The notes below the pieces were generated by a model. It was given only the letters and a program-made list of their open reading frames with translations, did not search any database and was not told the DNA's origin. A stretch of 64,000 nt of DNA from Candidatus Epilinea brevis. GTDB lineage: Bacteria > Chloroflexota > Anaerolineae > Epilineales > Epilineaceae. Positions 46,452-55,464 of the stretch are shown in pieces. How positions within the stretch are numbered: the stretch's first letter is position 1; every line of letters starts with the position of its first letter. The position numbers were made by a program, and so were the translations under genes. Location of the stretch: the NCBI GenBank assembly GCA_016710785.1, contig JADJUE010000009.1:372001-436000 (forward strand), given 5' to 3'.

Positions 46452-47897
46452 TCAAGCATCGACTTCGGCCCGCGTCGGCCAGTCGCCGGCAGCCAACAAG
46501 CCTGCGGCGGCCGACAACAGGTCGCTCCGGACAGCGCCCGCTTCGTCCAGGGCGCCTTGGGGGCATTGGATCCTCCCCCATTCGGCGCCGCCCGCTACAC
46601 GGCGGTCGGCCGGCGGCGGCAGAAGCAGGCAGGTGTCGTCCGGCGACTGGCGGATGAGGCAGGCGGGGCTCCCCTCGGCGCCGCCCGCCGCGCCGCGCCA
46701 GGCGCCGGCACCGGTCGACCGCTCCCAAGCGCGCGGGCCGGCCCCCAGGTTGTGCAGGATCAGCTGCCCGCCGGCCAGAGGGCCCTCGTGCAGGTCCAGG
46801 GGCAGCGCGTCGGCCGCCGGGTCCAGCAAGGCCATGACATGGCGCGCGGCGAGCGGCAGCCTGCCGGCGCGCAGCTCCAGCTGGGCATGCAGGCTGACCG
46901 AGGCCACCAGGCGCGGGTTGACCTCGATGAGCCAGGGCTCGCCGCCGTCCAGGGGCTGGACGAAGTCCACCCCGAAGATGCCGCGGAAGCCGTCGTCGGC
47001 CAGGGCCTCGCCCAGGACCCGCACCGTTCGGCCATAGGCGGTCAGATCCAGTGCTGCCAGGCCCGGCCAGCTCCAGTCATTGCCGCAGGATCCGAGACTG
47101 TGACGCGTGAGCCCCGCCTCTCCCGTCACCTGCACGCAAGGCGCGCTCATGGCCACCCCGGCCGCGGTGACGCAGGCGTTCAAGGTCACAGGCCGCCCGG
47201 CGACCCAGGCGGTGGCCCGCAGCCGCGGCGCCCGCAGCGCGGCGCGCGCCACTTGCAGGGCCTCGGCGTCGCCCACCAGGAGGGTCCGCGCGCCGCTGTA
47301 GCCGTGCGGCGCCTGCAGGACGAAGGGCGACCCCAGGCCGTCGGCCACGGCCGCGAAGCCCACCGCCGCATCGACCACCATGCCCGCGGGCTGATGCAGC
47401 CCCAGGGCCGCGGCCCGTTCGCGGAAGGCCACCTTGTTCTCCCAGCGCCGGGCCAGGCCGGCCGGGGCGCTCAGCAGCTGCCAGCCGGCCGCCGCGGCCA
47501 GCTGCTCCAGGCGATGGGAGGGCTTGAAGACGGCCACGGGCGGTGGCCTGCTGTCCGGGCCGGCCAGGCTGCCCAGCCAGGCGGTGAACCCCGGCGCGGC
47601 CGCCAGTCCGGCGCTGCCGCGCCCACCTTCGTCTTCGCCCTCCCCCGCATCCGGGCCGGCGCCGGCGCCCCCCGGCCCGCCCGCCGCCAGGCGCTCCGGC
47701 GACCAGACGCGCGCGCCCATGGCCTCCAGGGCAACCAGGGCCGGCGGCCGGTCGGCCGCGGCGATGGCCAGGCGCGGCGCCAGATCGAAGAAGCCCAGGG
47801 CATGGTGGGGGTCCGGCCCCAGGAAGACCAGGCCCTCGGGCAAGGCGCGTCGCGCCCAGCGCTGGAAGGTGGTCAGGTCGCGGACGGCGCCGCTCAT
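46452..47897 (-). CDS. ATP-grasp ligase of unknown substrate
   Basis: A 481-residue ATP-grasp protein. The ATP-binding middle shows ENKVAFRERAAALGL and PFVLQAPHGYSGARTLLV, and the metal-binding end GFRGIFGVDFVQP followed by WLIEVNPRLVASVSLHAQLEL. An N-terminal preATP-grasp Rossmann region precedes it and a C-terminal domain of about 130 residues follows. Such enzymes join a carboxylate to an amine via acyl-phosphate. Its ATG overlaps the PLP-enzyme stop (47894-47897), so they are translated together. In LysW systems the ATP-grasp enzyme loads the carrier; that role is possible here but unproven. Confidence 0.85.
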   Translation of the reverse strand: MSGAVRDLTTFQRWARRALPEGLVFLGPDPHHALGFFDLAPRLAIAAADRPPALVALEAMGARVWSPERLAAGGPGGAGAGPDAGEGEDEGGRGSAGLAAAPGFTAWLGSLAGPDSRPPPVAVFKPSHRLEQLAAAAGWQLLSAPAGLARRWENKVAFRERAAALGLHQPAGMVVDAAVGFAAVADGLGSPFVLQAPHGYSGARTLLVGDAEALQVARAALRAPRLRATAWVAGRPVTLNACVTAAGVAMSAPCVQVTGEAGLTRHSLGSCGNDWSWPGLAALDLTAYGRTVRVLGEALADDGFRGIFGVDFVQPLDGGEPWLIEVNPRLVASVSLHAQLELRAGRLPLAARHVMALLDPAADALPLDLHEGPLAGGQLILHNLGAGPRAWERSTGAGAWRGAAGGAEGSPACLIRQSPDDTCLLLPPPADRRVAGGAEWGRIQCPQGALDEAGAVRSDLLSAAAGLLAAGDWPTRAEVDA

Positions 47898-48967
47898 GGC
47901 CAGTCCGCCACACGGTTCAAGGCATCGGCCAGGTCGCGAACCGGACGGACAGGCATGAAGGCGTCCGGCGCCGAGGCCCGCCCGGAGATGATCACCACGG
48001 CACGGCGCAGGCCGGTCTCCATGGCGGCCCGGCGAGCCGCGGCCAGCGCCGCCGCGCCCTCGAGGGCCGCTTCGATCCCCGCCGCCAACAGCAGGGACTC
48101 CGCTGCCAGAGCTTCCTCGTCACCGATGATCCAGCCCCAGCCGCCGCTGTCCCTTACCGCACGCGTGGCCTCGCCCAGGCGGCGCGTCTTGCGGCTGCCC
48201 AGCCGGCCGATGATCGAGCGTTCGGATTGCGGCGCCGGCCGGCGGTCGAAGACCGCGGCGATGGGATCGCCGCCCGCACCCTGCACCACGTGCAAGGGCA
48301 CGCGCCACGCAGCCCCGAAAGCCTCATGCGTCTGCTGGGCCAGGCCGCGGGCCATGCCCACCAGTCCTGTGCCGCTGGAGGCGAAGAGGAAGATGCCCTG
48401 GGCGTCGACCGCCGCCTCGGCCAGCTCCCAACCCAGGCTCATGAAGCCTTCGGGGGCCAGCGGATCGGTCGAGGGCCGCAGGTTGGGCCAGCCGCGCGCC
48501 TGCGCCAGGGATTCGGCCAGGGCGATGGCTTGCTCTGAAGCCAGGACGCAGGCGCCGAGGTCGGCCAGGCGGGCCAACTTGTCCGGTGCGGTAGCGGGGC
48601 TCACGCAGGCGGCCAGGCGCAGGCCGGCCAGGCGGGCGTAGCCGGCCGCGGCGATGGCCCCGTTGCCGGAGGAGGAGATGACCGCCGCGCGCGGCTCGGG
48701 CGCGGCGAGGCGCAGGGCCGCGACCTGGAAGGCCAGGCCACGCGCCTTGTGGGAACCCGTGGGGTTGAGGTCCTCGCGCTTGAGCCACAGCGAATCGAGG
48801 CCGCAGGCCGCCGCCAGGCCGGGGTAGCTGACCAGGGGCGTGTTCCCCTCGCCATGGCTCAGACGCAGCCTCGGGGGCACAAGGACGCTGTAGCGATGTG
48901 CATGGCGCCAGATGCCCGCCGCATCGCGCGCCGCAAGCGGGGCGACCGGCCCCCCGCCGACCGGCAC
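47894..48967 (-). CDS. Threonine-synthase-like PLP enzyme (fold type II)
   Basis: A 357-residue beta-family PLP enzyme. The Schiff-base lysine K74 lies in LNPTGSHKARG and the phosphate/PLP loop is ISSSGNGAIAAAGYA, patterns of threonine synthase and related beta- or gamma-replacing enzymes. GEGNTPLV near the start is also typical. Start is GTG three bases after the zinc-ribbon gene stop with GAGGAGAAG ahead. No homoserine kinase or dehydrogenase is nearby, so a specialised role (for example making or modifying an amino acid loaded by its neighbours) is plausible. Confidence 0.85.
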   Translation of the reverse strand: MPVGGGPVAPLAARDAAGIWRHAHRYSVLVPPRLRLSHGEGNTPLVSYPGLAAACGLDSLWLKREDLNPTGSHKARGLAFQVAALRLAAPEPRAAVISSSGNGAIAAAGYARLAGLRLAACVSPATAPDKLARLADLGACVLASEQAIALAESLAQARGWPNLRPSTDPLAPEGFMSLGWELAEAAVDAQGIFLFASSGTGLVGMARGLAQQTHEAFGAAWRVPLHVVQGAGGDPIAAVFDRRPAPQSERSIIGRLGSRKTRRLGEATRAVRDSGGWGWIIGDEEALAAESLLLAAGIEAALEGAAALAAARRAAMETGLRRAVVIISGRASAPDAFMPVRPVRDLADALNRVADWP

Positions 48968-48970
48968 GAC

Positions 48971-49159
48971 CTACTTCTCCTCTTCCTCGAAGAGCTCCAC
49001 CCGGAGGGGCTGAAGGGACATGACCTCCAGCTCGGCGCCGCAGGCGTCGCACCACATGACCTCGCCGAGGATGGGATCCTCCGGCAGGCCGATGGGTGCG
49101 CCGCAGGCGGGGCAGACGGTGGGTTCCGACGACGCGGCGTCCTGCCAATCATTGAGCAT
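48971..49159 (-). CDS. LysW-like zinc-ribbon (possible amino-group carrier) protein
   Basis: A 62-residue acidic protein. Two zinc-knuckle pairs, VCPACGAP and WCDACGAELEV, plus PILGEV and LQPLRVELFEEEEK closely follow the LysW/ArgW carrier pattern (CPxCG, LGE, CxxCGAELEV, PLxLE). LysW normally ends EDWGE and carries substrate on its last Glu; here the end is EEEEK, so the usual attachment residue is not terminal. AGGAG lies before the ATG at 49159 and the start overlaps the Mur-fusion stop by about 11 bases. An alternative is a detached zinc ribbon for the threonine-synthase-like partner. Confidence 0.8.
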   Translation of the reverse strand: MLNDWQDAASSEPTVCPACGAPIGLPEDPILGEVMWCDACGAELEVMSLQPLRVELFEEEEK

Positions 49160-51704
49160 GAACGGGTGCTCCTGGGTCGGGGGCGGCCGGCGCGGGGCCG
49201 CGCCCGGCGGTGAGGCGCCGCAGGATGGCCCGAAAGCCCTCCTCGCGGCCGGCATTCACGTAATGAAGGTGAAAGAAACCGGGCAGGGCCGGCGAGAGCA
49301 GCAGGACGTCGCCCGGCTGGGCGAGGCGCAGCCCACGGGCGACCGCTTCCTCCAGGCCCGCGGGGCGCTCCACGCGCATCCCCACTTTGGCCAGGGCCTG
49401 CGCCAGGCGGTCGCTGCCCTCGCCGGGCAACAGCAGCACGGCGCGCGCACGCTCCGCCAGACGGGCAGCCAGCAGGGTCAGGTCCAGGCCCTTGTCCTGT
49501 CCGCCGGCGATGAGGACCACCGGCGCCAGCAAGGCATCGAGGGCGGCCAGGGTCGCCTGCGGCGTGGTGGAGTTGAGGTCGTCGAAGCAGTCTATCCCGC
49601 CGGCCTGCCACACCAGCTGCAGGCGATGACGAAGCCCGCGGAAGTTGGCCAGACCGCGGCGGATCTGCTCCGCCGAGCCGCCGGCCAAGGCGGCGGCAAC
49701 CGTCGCGGCCAGGGCGTTGGCCCGGTTGTGGGCGCCGGGCAGGCTGATACGGCCTGCCGGCAGCAGGGGCATCGGCGCCTCGCCGGCGCGCAGGCGCAGC
49801 CAGACCGCAGCGTCCTGGATCCAGGCACCCCGCGCGACAGGCCCGGCCAGGCTGAAGCGAAAGACCTGCGAGGCCGCGCCATGGGCCAGGCCCAGGCTCA
49901 GCGGGTCATCGGCGCTGAGGACGGCCAACCCGCGCCGATCCTGCAGTTCCAACAGCCGGCGCTTGACGGCCTGGTAGGCCGCCACCGTGCCACCATGCTC
50001 ATCCAGGTGGTTGGGCAGGACGTTGGTGATCAGCGCGATCTCCGGCCGCGGCGCGTAGCCGCGCAGGTGGCGGTTGGACACCTCCAACAGCAGGCGGTCC
50101 CGCGCGGTCATCTGCCGCAGCAGCCCGGCCGCCTGTACGCTGTGGCGCTCGTTGCCGGCGTAATGGATGCGGCCCATGCCCGGGGCTTCGCCGCCCTGAC
50201 CCAGGATATGCTCCACCCAGCGACTGGTGGTGGACTTGCCGTTGGAGCCGGTGACGGCCACGATGGGCGCCCCCGATAGCCGGAAGTACAGCTCCATGAG
50301 GCCGTGCAAGGGGCGGGCGGCTCGCTGCCAGGCATCGAGGGCAGCGACGTTGCGCGGGTATAGGTACCAGGCCTGACCGACGAAGACGGCGTCGGCGGCT
50401 TCCAGACCCTCCAGGTAGCGGTCGCCGTGGCGCCGTTCTACGGGCAGTTCGGACAGCGTCAGCCAGCGCCGACGCCGTTCGGCGGCATTCAGCCCCACAT
50501 GGGCGGCGGCAAAGGCCTTGGGCGCCGCCTCCGGCTCGGCCAGGTCGTGCAGCACCAGGCGCCGGACGCCCTCCTGCCAAAGCAGCTCGGTGACCGCCGC
50601 GCCTTCGGCGCTGGTGTAGCCCAGCACGTGAACCTCCTGGCCGCGGAGGGATTCCAGCCAGTCCCAACCAGCGCGCGGATCGCGCTGCAGGGCGAGGTCC
50701 AGGGGCCAGAGGGGCGCATCGGCCGGTCCGCGGGCGACGGCGGCGTTGGCCGGCGCGGGGCGCGGGGCGACGTCGCGCCTGATCTCGGGCCCGCCGAGGC
50801 GGCGCACGCTGCGCAGGGCATAGCGCTGCTGCAGGTCCGCCAGCGTCTCCAGGCAGACGCCGTCGCCGTCGATGTTGGCATGCGTGACCCAGATCTGTCC
50901 CACCTGCGGCTCGACCACCAAGGCCACGTGGGGGATGCGCTGCTCGCGGTGGCTGAGGTACAGGAGATCGCCGGCCGCGGCATCGGCGGCGGCGACCCGC
51001 TGGCCCAGGCGCGCCTGGTCGCCTGAATGCTTGGGCAGGCCGAGGCCGGCCACCTGGCGCACGAGGCGCTGCACATAGCCGGAGCAGTCGACACCGTCAT
51101 GGCTCGCGCCGCCCCAGCGGTAGGGCGTACCCAACCAGTCGGCGACGGCGGCGCGCCAGGCGCCGCCGGGAGGCTGCGTCCAGCGGCCGGTGAACTCCCG
51201 CCGCCAGGTGGCCGCCTCGGGTTCGTCGTCTGCGGCGAGACGATCGAGGTCGGACTCGCGCACCCAGCCGATGGTTCCATCGGCCGCCTGGACGGCAGCC
51301 CAGTCGCCGCGCTGGGCCAGGAGCCGCAAGGGCGGATCGCCCGCTGTCCATTGACTGGCCAAGGTGTCGCTGCCCGGAGCAGCCAGGAGGTCGACCACCG
51401 CGCCGCGCCCGTGAGCCCATCCCTGTCCGGCATCGGCATCAGCCAGGACCCGGATGCGATCCACCCAATCGGGCGCCAAGGGCGCTACGGCGGCGAGGAT
51501 GGCGTCGCGCTGCGAGGCCACCAGCACCTCGCCGTCGAGGGTGGGCGGACCATCGTCGGCGGCGGCCAGGACGCGGACCGTGCAGAGAGCCTCGCCATGG
51601 CGCTCCCGCCAGGAACGGCAGAGCCCGTCGATGGCCTCGCCCGCCGCCGCGATCGGATCGATCGGGGCAGGGGTTGCGGGGGCTGGGGGCGGCGATGTCG
51701 ACAT
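49149..51704 (-). CDS. SH3b-NlpC/P60 peptidase fused to MurD-like ligase
   Basis: An 851-residue fusion. Residues about 100-158 look like a bacterial SH3 domain; about 185-300 are NlpC/P60 (YkfC-like) with Cys207 in DGVDCSGYV, His259 in IPHVALVV and a polar H275. About 350-851 is a complete MurD-type ligase: Rossmann VHVLGYTSAEG, P-loop VAVTGSNGKSTTS (486-492), ITNVLPNHLDEHGG, GAHNRANALAA, and GGQDKG. No signal peptide, so it should act in the cytoplasm. The two halves would cut and join gamma-glutamyl-type peptide bonds. The chosen ATG has little Shine-Dalgarno but lies 37 bases after a good promoter. First gene of the operon. Confidence 0.87.
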   Translation of the reverse strand: MSTSPPPAPATPAPIDPIAAAGEAIDGLCRSWRERHGEALCTVRVLAAADDGPPTLDGEVLVASQRDAILAAVAPLAPDWVDRIRVLADADAGQGWAHGRGAVVDLLAAPGSDTLASQWTAGDPPLRLLAQRGDWAAVQAADGTIGWVRESDLDRLAADDEPEAATWRREFTGRWTQPPGGAWRAAVADWLGTPYRWGGASHDGVDCSGYVQRLVRQVAGLGLPKHSGDQARLGQRVAAADAAAGDLLYLSHREQRIPHVALVVEPQVGQIWVTHANIDGDGVCLETLADLQQRYALRSVRRLGGPEIRRDVAPRPAPANAAVARGPADAPLWPLDLALQRDPRAGWDWLESLRGQEVHVLGYTSAEGAAVTELLWQEGVRRLVLHDLAEPEAAPKAFAAAHVGLNAAERRRRWLTLSELPVERRHGDRYLEGLEAADAVFVGQAWYLYPRNVAALDAWQRAARPLHGLMELYFRLSGAPIVAVTGSNGKSTTSRWVEHILGQGGEAPGMGRIHYAGNERHSVQAAGLLRQMTARDRLLLEVSNRHLRGYAPRPEIALITNVLPNHLDEHGGTVAAYQAVKRRLLELQDRRGLAVLSADDPLSLGLAHGAASQVFRFSLAGPVARGAWIQDAAVWLRLRAGEAPMPLLPAGRISLPGAHNRANALAATVAAALAGGSAEQIRRGLANFRGLRHRLQLVWQAGGIDCFDDLNSTTPQATLAALDALLAPVVLIAGGQDKGLDLTLLAARLAERARAVLLLPGEGSDRLAQALAKVGMRVERPAGLEEAVARGLRLAQPGDVLLLSPALPGFFHLHYVNAGREEGFRAILRRLTAGRGPAPAAPDPGAPVHAQ

Positions 51705-51747
51705 GTGGATGGGCGCGCGCTTGGGGTGGACGGCTGAGCGGGGGCAT

Positions 51748-51776
51748 AGTATAAGGTCTGGCCGGGGCGGGGCCAA
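51748..51776 (-). promoter_or_regulatory. Promoter of the LysW-like/Mur-fusion operon
   Basis: On the minus strand TTGGCC (about 51776-51771), a 17-bp spacer and TATACT (about 51753-51748). Transcription would begin about 37 bases before the fusion gene's ATG. It is divergent from folD. Confidence 0.6.
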
Positions 51777-51890
51777 GGCTCGTGGCGGGAAGCAAGGCAG
51801 CCAGGCCGCATGCGAGCCAGGCAACCCCCTGTCTTTTTGCAGCCGCGGCAACCCGGTTCGTCATCCGTTCAGCAGCAAGGAGCCCGCGCC

Positions 51891-52775
51891 ATGAGCGCCA
51901 GACTGATCGACGGCAAGCGCATCGCCCTGGAGACCCGCCTGGCCGCCGGCCGCGCCGCGGCCGAGCTGCTGGCCCGCACGGGGATCGTTCCGGGGCTGGC
52001 CACGGTGCTGGTGGGCGAGGATCCGGCCTCGGCGGTCTATGTGGGCTCCAAGGAGCGGGCCTGCAAGGAGCTGGGCATCGCCTCGTTCGGTTTCCGACTG
52101 CCGGCCTCGGCCTCCCAGGCCGAGCTGGAGGCCCAGGTGGACGCGCTGAACGCCCGACCCGACGTGCATGGGATCCTGGTGCAGATGCCCTTGCCGGAGC
52201 ATCTGGACAGTGACGCGATCATCGATCGCATCCACCCGCGCAAGGACGTGGATGGTTTCAACACGCTCAACGTGGGGCTGCTCGCCCAGCGGGGACGGAA
52301 GCCGGACTTCGTGGCCTGCACGCCGGCGGGGGTGATGGTGCTGCTGGAGCATACAGGGCTGACGATCGCCGGCATGGACGCGGTAGTGTTGGGGCGATCG
52401 AACATCGTGGGCCTGCCGATGGCCATGCTGCTGCAACGGGCCGACGCCACGGTGACGGTCTGCCACAGCCGCACGCGGCATCTGGCGGACCATCTGCGGC
52501 GCGCCGACCTTGTGGTGGCGGCGATCGGGCGGCCGGAGTATGTGCGGGCGGACATGCTCAAACCGGGCGTGGTGGTGGTGGACGTGGGGATCAACCGGGT
52601 GCCGGATCCAACGACGAACAAGGGCTACCGGCTGGTAGGGGATGTGGACTTCGCGGCGGCGCGGGAGGTGGCCAGCTGGATCACGCCGGTGCCCGGGGGC
52701 GTGGGTCCGATGACGATCGCGATGCTGATGCGCCAGACGGTGCAGGCGGCGGAGCGGGCGGCGCGCGGGAGCTGA
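51891..52775 (+). CDS. folD: Methylene-THF dehydrogenase/methenyl-THF cyclohydrolase FolD
   Basis: A 294-residue FolD. Conserved YVGSKERACKELGI with catalytic Lys54, GILVQMPLPEHL, KDVDGFN, the NADP loop VLGRSNIVGLPMA and PVPGGVGPMT. It interconverts methylene-, methenyl- and formyl-THF. AAGGAG lies before ATG 51891; 27 further codons are open but unlikely. TrmFO and FTCD elsewhere in the window use or feed the same folate pool. Confidence 0.97.
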   Translation: MSARLIDGKRIALETRLAAGRAAAELLARTGIVPGLATVLVGEDPASAVYVGSKERACKELGIASFGFRLPASASQAELEAQVDALNARPDVHGILVQMPLPEHLDSDAIIDRIHPRKDVDGFNTLNVGLLAQRGRKPDFVACTPAGVMVLLEHTGLTIAGMDAVVLGRSNIVGLPMAMLLQRADATVTVCHSRTRHLADHLRRADLVVAAIGRPEYVRADMLKPGVVVVDVGINRVPDPTTNKGYRLVGDVDFAAAREVASWITPVPGGVGPMTIAMLMRQTVQAAERAARGS

Positions 52776-52971
52776 CCCGCGGGGTGACCTGAGCCCGGGC
52801 CGAGTCATGGGCATCCCATCATAACGTCCCTTGCCTCCTGTCGTTGTCAGCTTCCGGCGATCCCCCCTCTTCCCTTTCGGTTTCCCTTCCGGGCGCATCC
52901 CGTCCCCGCGCCCCGTCCTGCCCCGTTCTGCCCCGTTCGCCCCCTAGTCATCGTCAAAGGAGCTCAACGCC

Positions 52972-55441
52972 ATGAGCGCACGTCTACGCTTGTCCGTCTT
53001 CATCCGTGCCGTCCTGCTGACCGTCGCCACCCTGGCCGTTCCCGTGGCCCTATGGCGTCTCGGCGGCTCGCCCGCCGCCGCCTCCCCGTCGCTGCGGCGC
53101 GGCGCCCCCGATGGCCCCCGCCCAGGCCACGCCCGGCAGCGGGCAGATCATCGTGCGCGGCCGCATCCAGTACGTGGACCGCTCGGCGGACAAGAAGCAT
53201 CCCGCCGCCGGCATCCGGGTGGAGATCTGGGATCTGGATTCGGGCTTCCCGACGACCGGCGAGAAGCTGGGCGAGACGATGACCGATGCCAACGGGCGCT
53301 TCGAAGGCCCCCCCATGTCCAACGTCGACCGCGATGGGCCGACGGGGCGCATCGCCGGCACACAGGACGTGTTCCTCAAGCTGTTCACCAACAACGGGTC
53401 GGTCAAGCTGCTGCGCACCGGGACCAACCTGGACTTTGGCTGGGTGAGCTACGAGGTCAACACGCGCGACGGCAAGCTGGATGACGTCAAGGACGGCATC
53501 GTGGGCTTCCCGGAACAGCTGTACATGGCCGACACGCGCGACGTGCGCGCCCTCTGGACCTATGTCAACATCGCCGAGGCCTGGCTCTACGTCAAGGACT
53601 TTTCGGGCCGCGATCCCGGCAAGGTGACGGCGTATTGGGCGCCGGACAGCCTGGACGGGCCGCGCTACGACCAGACCGCGCGCAGCCTGCACTTCCGGGG
53701 CGAGGACGCGGATTACGGCACGCAGATCGGGCAGTACACCGCCTACGCCCTGCTGCACAACGTCTACGAGCCCCTGCCGGCGGGCTGGGCCGAATGCATG
53801 GCCGCGCCGCCCAAGGATCCGCGCCAGGTCACGAGCGCCGCCTGCGCCCTGGTGCACGGCTTCGCCATGTTCCTGCCGCTGGGCGTGGCCCGCGACGCGC
53901 GTTTCGAGACGCCGGAGGTGGCCGAGATCGACATGGACGCCGCCAAGGCCGGGACGGTGGGCTGGAACAATGGGGACCTGGTACCGGGGCGGGTGACCGG
54001 CGCCCTGTGGGACCTGCACGAGAACGACCTCTCAACGGAGGAGTTCGACAAGTTCAACACCCGCTTCGGCGACATCTGGCAGGTCTTCGCTGACCGCCAT
54101 CCGGCGACGATGAAGGAATGGTGGGACGGCTGGCGGGCGCTCAAGAAGAACGGTTGCGCCGCGGTGGGCTCCTTGTTCCAGAACACGATCAACTACAACA
54201 CACCGCCCACGATCCAGCCGATTCCGGATGTGATTCTGAACGAGGACGAGACGGCCATCCTGGACCTGACGAACTATGTCGACGACGCGGATTGCGGCGA
54301 TGACGACATCCTCATCCGCATGGTGGACGCCGGCAAGCCGGAGGCGGGCGTGAAGCTCATGGCCAGCAAGGTCATCAGCATCACTCCCCAGGCCGACTGG
54401 TCGGGCGACACCCGCGTGACCATCGCTGTCTCCGACGGCCTGGTGGAGTCGCAGCAGAGCTTCCGGGTCATCGTCAACGCCATCAACGACTGCGTCAACC
54501 TGATCAAGCGCATCCCCGACCCCCGCCCGGCGGGCAACGGCGCGCCGATCACCATCGACCTGACGGGCTACGCCGAGGACCGCGAGGATTCGGGCGCGCA
54601 GCTGCAATGGGATGCCGAGGTGGATCCGCCGCATGACAAGCAGATCACGGTGGCCGGGCGACGCACGCAGGTGCTGACCTTCGTCCTCAACCCCTCGGTG
54701 ACCACGGCCTACAGCGCGCGCGTCAAGCTGGTGGTCTATGACCGCGACGGCTGCAGCCGGGCGCAGTACATCGCCCTCTACTGGTCGGATGAGAAGAACA
54801 CGCCGCCGGTCATCGACTTCGACAAGCTGAAGCGCGAATACCAGGCGCCGGTGAACCAGACGATCAACGTGGACCTGACGGGCGTGGCCCGCGACAAGGA
54901 AGATCCGCCGCAGCGCCTGGAATGGTTCGTCACCAACCACGAACTGGTCAGCGCCCAGGAGAAGAAGCTGACGCCGCAGTCCTTCGACTTCGTGCCCTAC
55001 GATGGCTTCGTCGGTTCCAGCTCGGTCAACCTTGAGGTGCAGGATTCGGGCGGCGCGCGGGCCTCGGCGCAGATCACGCTCACCTGGAAGAGCGCCCTGG
55101 AGGGCAACCTGCCGCCGGAGATCATCCGCACCCAGCTCAAGGGCCTGAGCGGGGCCATGAACGGCGAGGTCTGCTACGACCTCACGGACAAGGCCCGCGA
55201 TCCGGATGACAGCAAGTACGCCTTGCGCTGGTTCATCACCGAATTCGATGACACCTCCATGTTCGTCGGCCCGCAAGGCCGCCGCGAGCTCTGCATGCGC
55301 GCCCGCGCGGACTTCGAGGGCTGTGTGACGGGCCGCTTCGTGGTCAAGGACCCCAAGGACGCTTCGGACGACATGCTGGTCAGCACCTGCTGGAAGAAGG
55401 TCGAGATCTTCCTGCCGGTGACGGTCGCGGCGCGGCGCTGA
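52972..55441 (+). CDS. Secreted multidomain protein with cadherin-like repeats, frameshifted after the signal peptide
   Basis: ATG 52972 (AAAGGAG ahead) encodes a signal peptide (VLLTVATLAVPVALW then PAAASPS); the body continues in another frame from about 53111 (MAPAQATPGSG). A single-base change in the GC-rich run near 53090-53105 explains the break. The body has a transthyretin-like module (TDANGRFEGP), a helical domain with LLHNVYE and ALVHGFAMFLP that may be a degenerate metallopeptidase fold, and four cadherin/Ig-like repeats (IPDVILNEDETAILDL). The tail reads VEIFLPVTVAARR. Upstream 52776-52971 is pyrimidine-rich with repeated CTGCCCCGTT. Probably surface-associated; function unknown. 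Confidence 0.7.
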
Positions 55442-55464
55442 GCAGCGGGAGCCCCCCCAACACC

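Noticed and set aside
45909..48641. A 910-residue open frame on the plus strand opposite the aldolase/ATP-grasp/PLP genes
   Set aside because: Low-complexity Arg/Ala/Gly/Gln composition with no motif; it is the antisense shadow of three well-supported genes in high-GC DNA.
46452..51704. Lysine biosynthesis through LysW as the role of the carrier cluster
   Set aside because: None of LysX-, LysZ-, LysY-, LysJ- or LysK-like enzymes in their usual form accompany the gene, and the C-terminal Glu is not terminal.
52860..52950. Pyrimidine-rich tract with repeated CTGCCCCGTT as a replication or transfer origin
   Set aside because: No accompanying AT-rich segment, DnaA-box cluster or replication gene; it is simply a C/T-rich leader region.
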